Part shown: piece after piece, positions 37,290 through 46,400 of the stretch
How positions within the stretch are numbered: the stretch's first letter is position 1
Layout: each line of letters starts with the position of its first letter
The notes under the pieces: model-generated
The model's database searches: none
Seen by the model: the letters and a program-made list of their open reading frames with translations, nothing else
Told to the model about the DNA's origin: nothing
Program-made: the position numbers and the translations under genes
DNA from: an uncultured Bacilli bacterium
GTDB lineage: Bacteria > Bacillota_I > Bacilli_A > RF39 > UBA660
Assembly: GCA_934148845.1 (NCBI GenBank)
Contig: CAKPDH010000004.1
Span: 108,420-172,419, forward strand
Reading direction: 5' to 3'
DNA: 64,000 nt

Positions 37290-39035
37290 ATGAATCAAAA
37301 TATAAAGTATATACATTTATTATATGTTCCAACTCTTGCATGCAATATGGAGTGTAGATATTGTTATCTTGAGGATAATACTAAGGATGAGAAAACAAAA
37401 TATGATGCAGTTGAAACATTAAAATATGCTATTAAAAAATTTAAAGATAATGGAGTTATTCCATTTAATATATCACTTCATGGTGGTGAAGTAACAACAC
37501 TTTCAAAAAATAAGTTTCATGATTTGGTAGAACTTATTAGTAATTATTATAAGGACAATAAACAAATAATAACTCAAGGTGGATTTAAAATTGGCTATCC
37601 CCATATAAAAACAAATATGTATGATTTAAAGAAGCATATAGATACAATAAAAGAATTTAATGTATCTATATCAGGTAGTCTTGATTTACCTTTTTCTCTT
37701 CATGATGAATATAGAATAACAAAAGGAAATAAAAAAACTTTAGACAGAATACTAGAAAATATAAACTTGCTAAATGATATTCCAAATAAGAAAAAAGTTT
37801 CAGCTACTATTTTTAAAGAACATTATGAGCATATAGATGAAATAATAAAAGACATTAAATATTTAGATAAATATACTTGTTTAGATATGAATGATTTTAA
37901 TTTTATGATAGGATTTGATTATAATTCTAATGAATTGCTTCATCACATGACTGAGGATGAGCAAGTACACTTTTATAAAAGAATGCATGATGAATTTGAC
38001 GGTACTAACTTAGATTCTGGAGTAAATGGTCCATGGTTTGATGAGTTTGGACCAAATTATTGTACAAATTGTAATAACTGTGGCGAGAAATTTTTCTTAC
38101 TTGAAAAAAATGGTGATATATATTCTTGTGTAAGAGGACAAAAACATAAAGATTATTATTATGGAAATATATATACAAATGAAGTAGATGAAATATTAAA
38201 TACAGCTAAAAATAAGATATTTTTAAATCATAATAAATTACCTTTAAATGATGAATGTAAAAGCTGTGGATATCTATATTTGTGTAAGACAGGATGTCCT
38301 TTTGTAAAAAATAATTATAATGAAAATAAAAGTTATACCTGCCTTTTACAACAAGAAATGTATAAAGATAGAGGATATGTTAAAGATCCTAATAATTTAG
38401 AATTTTTATATGATTATGTATGCAATATGAGACTTGAAGATAAGAGCGCTTATATTCCTATAAAAAAATCAAATGATTATCCTAATCTTATAGATATAAT
38501 TAATGAAGATCCTAATCTTAAATATATATATGACAATTCAGTCTTTACTTTAGAAATTGACGGTATTAAGTATAAATTAGAATCTCAAATTATTAAAGGA
38601 GTAAGGAATATTGTATATATTACTGATAAAAGTAAAGTGTTAATTTATATGAAAAAAAATTTAATAAATGAGTTATGTGACTATCCTTTAAATAATTCAC
38701 TTTATATAATGTTATTAAGTGGTGATTTAATTAAATATGGTGATGAAGGTAGAATTAAACAACGTCATATTTCAACAACACAAATATATAAAGGAGTATT
38801 AGATAAAAATTCTAATAGTGATTACTACATATATGATATATCTAATATGATTAGGGAGTATAAATATGAATATTCAAGCTCTAATCCAAATAATATATTT
38901 TTTACAACAAATGCTTTACGTGATTATCATTATCAAAAACAAAAAAATAACGCTTATTATCACATACAGGCAATTAATTTACCATTTCAAAACATAGAAT
39001 TTTATTATATAGATAAGGAGTTAAATAATGAATAA
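37290..39035 (+). CDS. Radical SAM/SPASM maturase-like enzyme
   Basis: 581 residues. The radical SAM cluster motif is CNMECRYC (about 18-25, CxxxCxxC), followed by ISLHGGEVTTL. A SPASM region near 258-360 has CTNCNNCGE, YSCVRG, CKSCGYLYLCKTGCPF and a final Cys, enough for auxiliary iron-sulphur clusters as in peptide-modifying and sulfatase-maturing enzymes. The C-terminal 200 residues are an extra domain I do not recognise. AGGAG precedes ATG 37290. The stop overlaps the poly-Asn protein gene by 8 bases, so that product is the obvious candidate substrate. Confidence 0.88.
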   Translation: MNQNIKYIHLLYVPTLACNMECRYCYLEDNTKDEKTKYDAVETLKYAIKKFKDNGVIPFNISLHGGEVTTLSKNKFHDLVELISNYYKDNKQIITQGGFKIGYPHIKTNMYDLKKHIDTIKEFNVSISGSLDLPFSLHDEYRITKGNKKTLDRILENINLLNDIPNKKKVSATIFKEHYEHIDEIIKDIKYLDKYTCLDMNDFNFMIGFDYNSNELLHHMTEDEQVHFYKRMHDEFDGTNLDSGVNGPWFDEFGPNYCTNCNNCGEKFFLLEKNGDIYSCVRGQKHKDYYYGNIYTNEVDEILNTAKNKIFLNHNKLPLNDECKSCGYLYLCKTGCPFVKNNYNENKSYTCLLQQEMYKDRGYVKDPNNLEFLYDYVCNMRLEDKSAYIPIKKSNDYPNLIDIINEDPNLKYIYDNSVFTLEIDGIKYKLESQIIKGVRNIVYITDKSKVLIYMKKNLINELCDYPLNNSLYIMLLSGDLIKYGDEGRIKQRHISTTQIYKGVLDKNSNSDYYIYDISNMIREYKYEYSSSNPNNIFFTTNALRDYHYQKQKNNAYYHIQAINLPFQNIEFYYIDKELNNE

Positions 39036-39396
39036 AGAACCTGAAACTTATGAAGAATTAATTAGAAAAAAAAGATGTGTCGATTTACTTAAATATTATA
39101 AATTGACTAATGAACAAATAGATGAAATATATAATTTTTTAAGTCAATATAAAAATGGTGTTATAATAGGAAACACATATAGTTTAATACTTTATGATGA
39201 TGTTAAAGAAGTAGAACTTAAGGTTATAAGTAGTATGTGTGATAGTTCTATAGATGGTGTTGAAGTATCAAATACAAATTTTACTATAATTCCACATTAT
39301 ACTAGAAGTAGTTCTTCTTTAAGTGGAGGTTCTTCTTCTAATAATAACAATAACAACAATAACAATAATAATAATAACAATAATAATAATAGGTAG
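39028..39396 (+). CDS. Small protein with poly-asparagine tail, candidate radical SAM substrate
   Basis: 122 residues. The first 90 are a compact folded-looking region (YEELIRKKRCVDLLKYYKLT, NGVIIGNTYSLILYDDV), followed by a Ser/Gly-rich linker (TRSSSSLSGGSSS) and then 17 consecutive Asn and a final Arg. The layout is that of a leader or carrier domain with a low-complexity C-terminal core. AAGGAG precedes ATG 39028, inside the radical SAM gene, so the two are coupled. That it is modified by the radical SAM enzyme is inferred from position and shape only. Confidence 0.75.
   Translation: MNKEPETYEELIRKKRCVDLLKYYKLTNEQIDEIYNFLSQYKNGVIIGNTYSLILYDDVKEVELKVISSMCDSSIDGVEVSNTNFTIIPHYTRSSSSLSGGSSSNNNNNNNNNNNNNNNNNR
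39340..39390 (+). repeat. AAT/AAC trinucleotide repeat coding poly-Asn
   Basis: Seventeen Asn codons in a row, a mixture of AAT and AAC. The tract is repetitive enough to vary in length by slippage, always in whole codons, so tail length may differ between strains. Confidence 0.9.
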
Positions 39397-39403
39397 GTGA
39401 ATT

Positions 39404-40417
39404 ATGCCATTAATATCAGAAAACTATCAAATAAATAAACTTAAAAAGTATAACATTAATATTAAAACTAAATATATTGTAGGTAATAATACATATGAAA
39501 AAAATACAGATAATTCTTATAATGATGATATAAAAAGTGGAATAAGATATGAAAAAGAATATTATTTGAATAATAAATTAATACATAAAGAAAATAAATT
39601 TGATTCAAGAATAGAATATACTTTTATATCAAAGGATATGGAAAATAAAGATTATACTTGTCCAAATTGTGGTATTAATTCAAAATTAAAAAACTTTGTT
39701 GATGGATGCCCTTATTGTAATACGTATTATAATATTGATTATATAAATAAAGATTTAGGAAGTAAATATCACTATGATAGAGTACTTTCAAGTAATAAAT
39801 ATAGAATAATAACAGGAATATTTGATTTAATAATTAGTATTATATTAAGTTATTTATATATTAAAAATACTTCTAGAACATTTAATAATTATGATATATA
39901 TAAAATATTTATATATGGTGTTATACTATCTTTAATTTTATATTATCTTTTTTATGTAATAGACGCATATATATTATTAATGCCAATAAAACTATATAAA
40001 GATTATAAAAATAAATTAGAAATGAAATTTTGGAATGAAAATGATATTTCTAAAAAGACATTTTTTAACAATATTAATTATGAACTTAGAAAATATTATT
40101 ATTTAAAAGACAATATAATTGATTTTGATATTCTTGATTTTACTGATTACAAAAGATATAAAGTTAATAATAACGAATTTATAAAAGTCACAGCTACTAT
40201 TAGATTAGTATATTTTAAAAATAATAAAATAAAATCAAAATATATAAAAAATAAATATATATTAAGACATGTAAGTGAAGATACCCTAGTATTAAAACCA
40301 GGGAAAAACATTATTACTTGTCCAAATTGTGGAGCTAGTATAGACGCTAATTTGGGTAAATGTTCTTATTGTGATACTAAAATTAAATCTTTACAAGCTT
40401 GGGTTTTAGAAAAATAA
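39404..40417 (+). CDS. Zinc-ribbon membrane protein, TIM44-like C-terminal part
   Basis: 337 residues. An internal zinc ribbon CPNCGINSKL...CPYC (about 86-107), two membrane helices (about 135-195), a soluble domain (about 205-300) that reads like bacterial TIM44-like proteins, and a second zinc ribbon CPNCGASIDANLGKCSYC (about 306-323). The function is unknown. It is 7 bases behind the poly-Asn protein and TAGGTGA precedes ATG 39404, so it is part of the same operon and may anchor or present that product. Confidence 0.72.
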   Translation: MPLISENYQINKLKKYNINIKTKYIVGNNTYEKNTDNSYNDDIKSGIRYEKEYYLNNKLIHKENKFDSRIEYTFISKDMENKDYTCPNCGINSKLKNFVDGCPYCNTYYNIDYINKDLGSKYHYDRVLSSNKYRIITGIFDLIISIILSYLYIKNTSRTFNNYDIYKIFIYGVILSLILYYLFYVIDAYILLMPIKLYKDYKNKLEMKFWNENDISKKTFFNNINYELRKYYYLKDNIIDFDILDFTDYKRYKVNNNEFIKVTATIRLVYFKNNKIKSKYIKNKYILRHVSEDTLVLKPGKNIITCPNCGASIDANLGKCSYCDTKIKSLQAWVLEK

Positions 40418-40425
40418 CAATTTTT

Positions 40426-41031
40426 ATGCAAAACAAATTAGAATTATTAAATAAAGATATACTATATAAACCTGAATTAAATGTAAATAGATGTAGTTGG
40501 TGTAATTTAAAAAATGAAAAGTATATTAAATATCATGATTTAGAATGGGGAATACCAAATTTTGAAGATAAATATTTATTTGAAATGCTTATACTTGAAT
40601 CATTTCAAGCTGGTCTTTCATTTGAATGTATATTAAATAAAAGGGAAGAATTTAAAAAATGTTATGATGATTTTGATATAGATAAAGTTTGTAATTATGA
40701 TTCAAAAAAAGTAGAAGAACTGCTTCATAATAAAAATATAATTAGAAATAAATTAAAAATTGAAGCTAGTATTAATAATGCGATTATATTTAAAAAAATA
40801 GTATTAGAATATGGTTCATTTTATAATTATTTAAGTAAATTTACTAAAGATAAAATAATATATGAAACAGGCATTACAAGTTCAAAACTATCTGATGATA
40901 TATCAAATAGTTTAAAGAAAATGGGTATGAAATTTGTGGGTACTGTGATTATTTATTCATATCTTCAAGCTATAGGAATTATATATTCACACGATATAAA
41001 TTGCTTTTTATATAAAGGTAATAATAGATAA
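40426..41031 (+). CDS. tag: DNA-3-methyladenine glycosylase I
   Basis: 201 residues. NRCSWCNLKNEKYIKYHDLEW (with the first zinc Cys), LFEMLILESFQAGLSF, NIIRNKLKIEASINNA and the C-terminal HDINCFLY (zinc His and Cys) are all Tag hallmarks; the usual AGLSW is AGLSF here. It removes 3-methyladenine from alkylated DNA. ATG 40426 is chosen because it is the nearest start before the conserved region, but it has no good ribosome site; TTG 40399 is an alternative that overlaps the preceding gene. Confidence 0.9.
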   Translation: MQNKLELLNKDILYKPELNVNRCSWCNLKNEKYIKYHDLEWGIPNFEDKYLFEMLILESFQAGLSFECILNKREEFKKCYDDFDIDKVCNYDSKKVEELLHNKNIIRNKLKIEASINNAIIFKKIVLEYGSFYNYLSKFTKDKIIYETGITSSKLSDDISNSLKKMGMKFVGTVIIYSYLQAIGIIYSHDINCFLYKGNNR

Positions 41032-41057
41032 TATTATCTTTTTTTATACAACAATTA

Positions 41058-41117
41058 TTTACAATTAATGATAACTATTATATAATAATAACAGATGTTA
41101 TAAATAACAATAGTTAT
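41058..41117 (+). promoter_or_regulatory. Promoter with TetR-type operator repeats
   Basis: TTTACA at 41058-41063, 17-base spacer, TATAAT at 41081-41086. ATAACTATT (41071-41079) and AATAGTTAT (41109-41117) are perfect 9-base inverted copies, and a GTTAT-AA-ATAAC palindrome (41097-41108) lies between. The outer arms overlap the spacer and the ribosome-site region, so binding of the TetR product would block its own operon. Confidence 0.65.
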
Positions 41118-41129
41118 ATAGAGGTGAAT

Positions 41130-41732
41130 ATGCCAGCAGTAAAAAAAATAAATAAAGAAGATATACTAGGTGTTTGCATTGATATAATTAAAACTGAAGG
41201 AATACAAAATTTAAATGCAAGAAAAATAGCTAGTAAATTAAATTGTTCAACACAACCAATATTTTATATATATTCTAATATGGATGATTTAAAAAAAGAT
41301 GTGCTAAAAGAGATTTCTTCGATTTTTGATAGATGTATGCTTAAAGGAAATACTTGTAATTTATCATATAAAGATCTTGGAATTAATTATATTAATTTTG
41401 CAAGTACTGAACCCATTTTATTTAAAATATTATTTAGTATTGAGACTAAAAGTGAAGCACTTAAATATATAAATTTATCTGGCGCTAGTGAAAAAATATT
41501 TGAAACAATTAGTAAGGAGACTGGTCTTACTATTGATAAAGCAAAAAAATTTCATCTTAAGATGTTTTTATATGTATGTGGAATAGCTAATTTAATAGCT
41601 AATAAAGCTTGCTCTTTTACATCTGAAGAGATAAATAAATTACTTAGGGAACAATATATTTCAATGATATTATTTGAAATACATAATGGTAATATAGATG
41701 AAGATATCTTAAATAATATATTAAAAAAATAA
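41130..41732 (+). CDS. TetR/AcrR family regulator
   Basis: 200 residues. HTH at about 9-53: INKEDILGVCIDIIKTEGIQ, LNARKIASKLNCSTQPIFYI. The C-terminal ligand domain follows the TetR WHG-like plan. GAGGTG precedes ATG 41130 (a GTG at 41124 is in the ribosome site). It leads the ABC exporter genes with 18 bases between, and the inverted repeats upstream suggest autorepression lifted by the exporter's substrate. Confidence 0.9.
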   Translation: MPAVKKINKEDILGVCIDIIKTEGIQNLNARKIASKLNCSTQPIFYIYSNMDDLKKDVLKEISSIFDRCMLKGNTCNLSYKDLGINYINFASTEPILFKILFSIETKSEALKYINLSGASEKIFETISKETGLTIDKAKKFHLKMFLYVCGIANLIANKACSFTSEEINKLLREQYISMILFEIHNGNIDEDILNNILKK

Positions 41733-41750
41733 TTATAAAAAGGAGATTAT

Positions 41751-42512
41751 ATGGAAAAAGTAATTGAAGTAAAAAACTTAACTAAAGATTATAAAGGTAA
41801 GAAAGCTATAGATAATTTATCATTTAATGTATATAAAGGAGAAATACTAGGACTATTAGGTCCTAATGGTAGTGGTAAATCTACTACAATAAATTGTATA
41901 CTTCAACTTTTGAAATATAGAAGTGGTAGTATAAAAGTATTTAACTGTGATATTGAACCTGATTCATATGATATAAAAGCAAAAATAGGCGTTGTATTTC
42001 AAGAAATTGCGCTGTTTGATGAGTTAAGTGTTTATGATAACATAGATTATTTTTGTGGTTTATATATTAAAGATAAAAAAATAAGAAAAAAATATGTGAT
42101 GGATGCTATAAAGTTAGTAGGGCTTAATGAATTTGTAAAATATTTACCTAAACAGTTATCAGGTGGATTACTTAGAAGATTAAATATAGCTTGTGGTATA
42201 GCGCATAAACCAGAATTAATATTTTTAGATGAACCAACAGTAGCTGTAGATCCTCAAAGTAGAAATAATATACTAGAAGGAATAAAAAAATTAAGAGAAA
42301 ATGGTGCAACAATAGTTTATACTACTCATTATATGGAAGAAGTAGAAATACTTTGTGATAGAATAATTATTTTAGATAAAGGTGTTATAATAGCTGAGGG
42401 AACTAGCCAAGAATTAAAGAAGAAAGTAAATGTAAAGAGTAAAGTTTTAAATGAAGGGCCAACATTAAATGATGTATTTTTGAGTCTTACTGGAAAGAGA
42501 TTAAGAGACTAG
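41751..42512 (+). CDS. ABC transporter ATP-binding protein
   Basis: 253 residues, one ABC domain. Walker A GPNGSGKST (about 36-44), the Q-loop VVFQE, signature LSGGLLRR (about 139) and Walker B LIFLDEPTVAVDPQ. This belongs to the drug/antibiotic (CcmA/NodI-like) ABC-2 exporter class. AAGGAG precedes ATG 41751. It pairs with two permeases that follow. Confidence 0.93.
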   Translation: MEKVIEVKNLTKDYKGKKAIDNLSFNVYKGEILGLLGPNGSGKSTTINCILQLLKYRSGSIKVFNCDIEPDSYDIKAKIGVVFQEIALFDELSVYDNIDYFCGLYIKDKKIRKKYVMDAIKLVGLNEFVKYLPKQLSGGLLRRLNIACGIAHKPELIFLDEPTVAVDPQSRNNILEGIKKLRENGATIVYTTHYMEEVEILCDRIIILDKGVIIAEGTSQELKKKVNVKSKVLNEGPTLNDVFLSLTGKRLRD

Positions 42513-43684
42513 TGTTTATTCATAATTTAAAGTATACAATAAAAACTTTATTTAAAAATAAGGTTTTGATATTTTGGACATTTGCTTTTCCAATAATTCT
42601 AGGAATGTTTTTTAATATGGCGTTTTCAAATATAGAAAAAGATGAAGAACTTAAAGTATTTGATATAGCTATAATTAACAATAAAAATAATGAAAATAAT
42701 ATATATTATGAGACTTTATTAAAATATAGTGATGGCAAAGATAAACTATTTAATATTAAATCTGTAAATAAAGATGAAGCTAATAATCTTTTAGATAAAG
42801 GAAATATTAAAGGATATGTATATTTTCTTAATGATGAACCACACTTGGTAATAAAAGAAAATGGTTTAGAACAAACTTTACTTAAATATATCCTGACTGA
42901 AATAAATGAAAGTAAAAATACTATAGAAGATTTAACTAAAAAGAGTATAGAAAAAGAAATAAAAGATGGTAATTATGGATATAAAATAGAAAGTATTATA
43001 AATGATATAGTAGATAAAACAAATGAAAATAGATTGACACTTAAAAATATTTCTAACTTTAATTTAAGCTATATGCAGGTAGAATATTATACTTTAATAG
43101 CGATGGCATGTATGTATGGTGGTATGCTTGGTCTTACTGCACTAAATAATTGCTTAGCAAATATGAGTAAAAAAGGTAAAAGAATTTCAATCTCACCAGC
43201 AAAAAAAAGTACAATTATATTAAGTTCTGCACTTGGATCATATATTGTTAGCCTAAGTGGAATTAGTATATTAATAATATTTTTAAAATTAATATTAAAC
43301 GTTTCATTTGGATCTAATTTTTATTTAATTCTTTTACTTACTTTAATTGGAGATTTAGCAGGAATATCTCTTGGTATTTTAATTTCATCACTGTTTAAAT
43401 TATCAGAGGGTGCAAAAATAGGTATAACTATTTCAATTTCAATGTTTTTATCAGTACTGTCAGGAATGATGGGTGTAACATTAAAATATGTAATAGATAA
43501 GAATTTTAAAATAATAAATTTAATTAATCCTAATAATTTAATAACAGATGGATTTTATTCTATTTATTATTATAATACTTTAGATAGATATTTTAGAGAT
43601 ATTAAATGTTTAGTAATATTTATAATAGTCTGTCTATTAATTTCTTTTATAAGCTTAAGGAGACAGAAATATGATAGTATTTAA
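42512..43684 (+). CDS. ABC-2 type permease
   Basis: 390 residues. One N-terminal helix (about 18-35), a 150-residue extracytoplasmic domain, then five helices (about 190-385), as in ABC-2 (YhgE/YadH-like) permeases. It starts with GTG 42512 that shares a base with the ATPase stop (TAGTG). It overlaps the second permease by 14 bases. Confidence 0.85.
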   Translation: MFIHNLKYTIKTLFKNKVLIFWTFAFPIILGMFFNMAFSNIEKDEELKVFDIAIINNKNNENNIYYETLLKYSDGKDKLFNIKSVNKDEANNLLDKGNIKGYVYFLNDEPHLVIKENGLEQTLLKYILTEINESKNTIEDLTKKSIEKEIKDGNYGYKIESIINDIVDKTNENRLTLKNISNFNLSYMQVEYYTLIAMACMYGGMLGLTALNNCLANMSKKGKRISISPAKKSTIILSSALGSYIVSLSGISILIIFLKLILNVSFGSNFYLILLLTLIGDLAGISLGILISSLFKLSEGAKIGITISISMFLSVLSGMMGVTLKYVIDKNFKIINLINPNNLITDGFYSIYYYNTLDRYFRDIKCLVIFIIVCLLISFISLRRQKYDSI

Positions 43685-44810
43685 AACAATATTAAAAATA
43701 ATAAATAAATTAAAAGGAATGCTTATTTTATATACAGTAATGTTAATTTTAATAACAGTATTAAATCAAACATCAAGTAATAATAAACTAAATTTTGAAG
43801 AAGTAAAACCTGATATAGCCATTATTAATAAAGATAGTAAAAATATTGTTACAGATGGACTTATAGATTATTTAAGTAAACACTGTAACATTAAAAAAGT
43901 AAATATAGAAGATATAGATGATGCTATATTTTATAGAGATATAAGTTTTGCTTTATATATTTATGATGGCTTTAAAGAAGATTTATTAAATAATAAAAAT
44001 GTAGAATTAGAGTATAAATCAGATTTAGATTCATATTCGTCATATACTTTTATGCTTGTATCAAAGTATATAAAACAAATTTCACTATATAAAGACTATT
44101 ATAGTGAAGATGAACTTATAAATAAAGTAAATAATGTATTGGATAAAGATATTAAAGTAGAAATGAAAACTAAATTAGATAAATCTAAACTAAGTAGTAT
44201 GACACGTTATTTTAATTTTTTAAATTACTCATTACTTGCAGGATGTGTATATTGTATTAGTATGGTACTATCAATATTAAATAGTGAAAATGTAAAAAAG
44301 AGAACTATTATAAGCAGTTTTAATTATTCTTCTTATAATAAAATAGTTTTAATATCTAATTTTATAGTAATATTTTCAATTTGGTTACTTTATATATTAC
44401 TTAGTATAATATTATTTAAAGATTTAATGATCAGTCAAAATGGAATTGCATATATTATAAATTCATTTGTATTTTCTATGTGTAGCTTAACTATTGGATT
44501 CTTAATCGGTAGTATAACACAAAATAAAAGTGCAATAGGGGGTATTATAAATGTTGTAGCCCTTGGAACATCATTTTTATGTGGATGTTTTGTTCCATTT
44601 GAATATATGCCATCCTATGTGATAAAAATATCTAAAATACTTCCTACATACTATTATGTAAGAAATAATGAAATGATAAGCTCAATAGAAATATTTAATT
44701 TAGATAATATAATACCTTTATTAGTTAATATAATAATTATAATAATATTTGGTATATTATTTATATTAATAACAAATAGACTTAATAAAAAAAATCGAAT
44801 AATTAATTAG
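43671..44810 (+). CDS. Second ABC-2 type permease
   Basis: 379 residues, same plan as its neighbour: one helix (about 13-31), extracytoplasmic domain, five or six helices with the LSSIILF, IGFLIGSITQNKSAIGGIIN and CGCFVPFEYMP segments typical of ABC-2 permeases. AAGGAG precedes ATG 43671. The pair should form the heterodimeric channel for the ATPase at 41751. Confidence 0.86.
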   Translation: MIVFKTILKIINKLKGMLILYTVMLILITVLNQTSSNNKLNFEEVKPDIAIINKDSKNIVTDGLIDYLSKHCNIKKVNIEDIDDAIFYRDISFALYIYDGFKEDLLNNKNVELEYKSDLDSYSSYTFMLVSKYIKQISLYKDYYSEDELINKVNNVLDKDIKVEMKTKLDKSKLSSMTRYFNFLNYSLLAGCVYCISMVLSILNSENVKKRTIISSFNYSSYNKIVLISNFIVIFSIWLLYILLSIILFKDLMISQNGIAYIINSFVFSMCSLTIGFLIGSITQNKSAIGGIINVVALGTSFLCGCFVPFEYMPSYVIKISKILPTYYYVRNNEMISSIEIFNLDNIIPLLVNIIIIIIFGILFILITNRLNKKNRIIN

Positions 44811-44818
44811 GAGGATTT

Positions 44819-45013
44819 ATGAAAAAAGTAAATACAGGTATATATTTAATAATTTTAGGAAACTTATTATATTTAACTTATATATATTTCTGTAGAAATC
44901 AATCAGGTAATTTTAGTGATTTTAGTAGTGGAGTTTTACTTGGATTATCTATTGGAGTTAATATACTTGGTATTATTATTACAGTTACGTATATAAGTAA
45001 AAATAATAAATAG
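44819..45013 (+). CDS. Small two-helix membrane protein
   Basis: 64 residues, two membrane helices (about 6-25 and 38-58). GGAGG precedes ATG 44819, 8 bases after the second permease. No family recognised; position suggests an accessory to the exporter. Confidence 0.65.
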   Translation: MKKVNTGIYLIILGNLLYLTYIYFCRNQSGNFSDFSSGVLLGLSIGVNILGIIITVTYISKNNK

Positions 45014-45023
45014 TTTATGATAA

Positions 45024-45209
45024 AAAATAAAACTAAAATATCTTAAATATTATGGTAATAAATATAATTGTATAGTACCGAATTATAAAAAACTATATAA
45101 AGTATTTAGTGATGAGTGTGATAAATATGGGATGTTATATAATATGAAAGACATTATTAAAGCATATAAAAAAGAAATAAAAATAAACGAACAAATAACA
45201 TTGTTTTAG
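45024..45209 (+). pseudogene. C-terminal remnant of an SPL-family radical SAM protein
   Basis: A frame without a start codon reads IKLKYLKYYGNKYNCIVPNY, KKLYKVFSDECDKYGMLYNM, KDIIKAYKKEIKINEQITLF and stops at 45207-45209. The ending E-Q-I-x-L-F and the VPNY...LYKVFSDECDKYGM segment match the C-terminus of Rv2578c/SPL-type radical SAM proteins. The catalytic part is missing, so this is a gene stump between the exporter and the DUF3781 gene. Confidence 0.55.
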
Positions 45210-45243
45210 AAAAACAAATTACAATTTATGGAGTTGATAATAA

Positions 45244-45489
45244 ATGAATAAAGAAATATTATTATCTAATATAGGTAAAATTCATACTACCAAAATGGGT
45301 ATTGATAGAATTAAGAGAAATCTTAAATTAGATACTAATGATGTAGTTGATTATTGTAAAAATAAAGTATTAGATAAAGATTGTAATATACATAAACAAG
45401 GCAAGAACTGGTATTGTGAAATTGATAATATAAAGATAACTATTAACTCATATAGTTATACAATTATTACTAGCCATACTATTAAATAA
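45244..45489 (+). CDS. DUF3781 family protein
   Basis: 81 residues. IHTTKMGIDRIKRNLKL (13-29), DVVDYCKNKV, GKNWYCEIDNIKITINSYSY and TIITSH are the DUF3781 signature. These small proteins often lie next to transcription regulators; the function is unknown. A GGAG site precedes ATG 45244. The MerR gene follows under its own promoter. Confidence 0.88.
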   Translation: MNKEILLSNIGKIHTTKMGIDRIKRNLKLDTNDVVDYCKNKVLDKDCNIHKQGKNWYCEIDNIKITINSYSYTIITSHTIK

Positions 45490-45528
45490 ATTAGAATTTA
45501 ATAATTTAAAAAATTTCATTAAAAAATA

Positions 45529-45559
45529 TTGACTCTCCCCTTAGAGTAGGTTGTATAAA
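45529..45559 (+). promoter_or_regulatory. MerR-type promoter with 19-base spacer
   Basis: TTGACT (45529-45534) and TATAAA (45554-45559) are 19 bases apart, with a CTCCCC...AGTAGG dyad in the spacer. Over-long spacers with this dyad are the mark of MerR-family activated promoters (BmrR, Mta), so the MerR protein encoded just downstream very likely controls its own gene. Confidence 0.75.
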
Positions 45560-45578
45560 TAATTTGAGGAGGCAAAAT

Positions 45579-46376
45579 ATGTATAAAATAGGAGATTTTT
45601 CTAAAATGTCTAAAACTACTATAAAGACATTAAGATATTATGAAAAAGAAGGATTACTAAAACCTACTTTTATAGATCAATATACTAGTTACAGATACTA
45701 TGAAAGCAGTCAATTAGTAGAAATTTCAAAGATAATATCTTTAAGGCAAGTAGGATTATCAATTAAAGACATTAAAAAAGTTTTAGATGGTTATGATATG
45801 GTAAAAATACTAAAAACCAGAAAAAAAGAAATAGAAAATAATCTTATAGATTACAATATCCAGCTTTCTAAAATAAATTATTTATTGGAGGAAAACAATA
45901 TGAAAAATGAGATTTTTATCAAAGACATTCCAAGTTACATTATTTATTATCGTGATGGAATGATAGAGGATTTTAGTAAAATTACAGAATTTGTTTTACA
46001 AGCAGGAACAGAATGTGCAAAAGCAAATCCAAACTTAAAGTGCATAAACCCAGATTATTGTTATATCAGTTATTTGGATGGAGAATACAAAGAAAAAGAT
46101 ATCAAGATTAGATATGCACAAGCAGTTGAAAAATTAGGAAATGAAACTGATAAAGTTAAATTTATGAAATCAAATCCTATTACAGCAGTATGTATTTATC
46201 ACAAAGGAGCTTATAATAATTTAAGAGATTCTTATAATATTATTTTAAAATACATTGAAGATAATAGATATGAGATAATAGATAATGCGAGAGAATGTTA
46301 TATTGATGGATGTTGGAATAAAGAAAATGAAGAAGATTATTTAACAGAGATTCAATTTCCTGTTAAGAAAAGATAA
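45579..46376 (+). CDS. MerR family regulator with GyrI-like effector domain
   Basis: 265 residues. Winged helix at 1-70 (YKIGDFSKMSKTTIKTLRYY, LIDQ-like wing YTSYRYYES), a dimer coiled coil to about 110, and a GyrI-like ligand domain (about 115-265) with DIPSYIIYYRDGMI and a TAVCIYHKGAYNNL segment. This is the BmrR/BltR plan: multidrug-sensing activators. ATG 45579 follows GGAGG. No transporter gene is directly downstream, so the target other than itself is unknown. Confidence 0.92.
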   Translation: MYKIGDFSKMSKTTIKTLRYYEKEGLLKPTFIDQYTSYRYYESSQLVEISKIISLRQVGLSIKDIKKVLDGYDMVKILKTRKKEIENNLIDYNIQLSKINYLLEENNMKNEIFIKDIPSYIIYYRDGMIEDFSKITEFVLQAGTECAKANPNLKCINPDYCYISYLDGEYKEKDIKIRYAQAVEKLGNETDKVKFMKSNPITAVCIYHKGAYNNLRDSYNIILKYIEDNRYEIIDNARECYIDGCWNKENEEDYLTEIQFPVKKR

Positions 46377-46400
46377 ATACAAATTACAATTTATTGGTGA

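Noticed and set aside
39340..39390. AAT/AAC tract as a CRISPR or non-coding repeat
   Set aside because: It lies in frame at the end of a well-supported gene and encodes a continuous Asn run.
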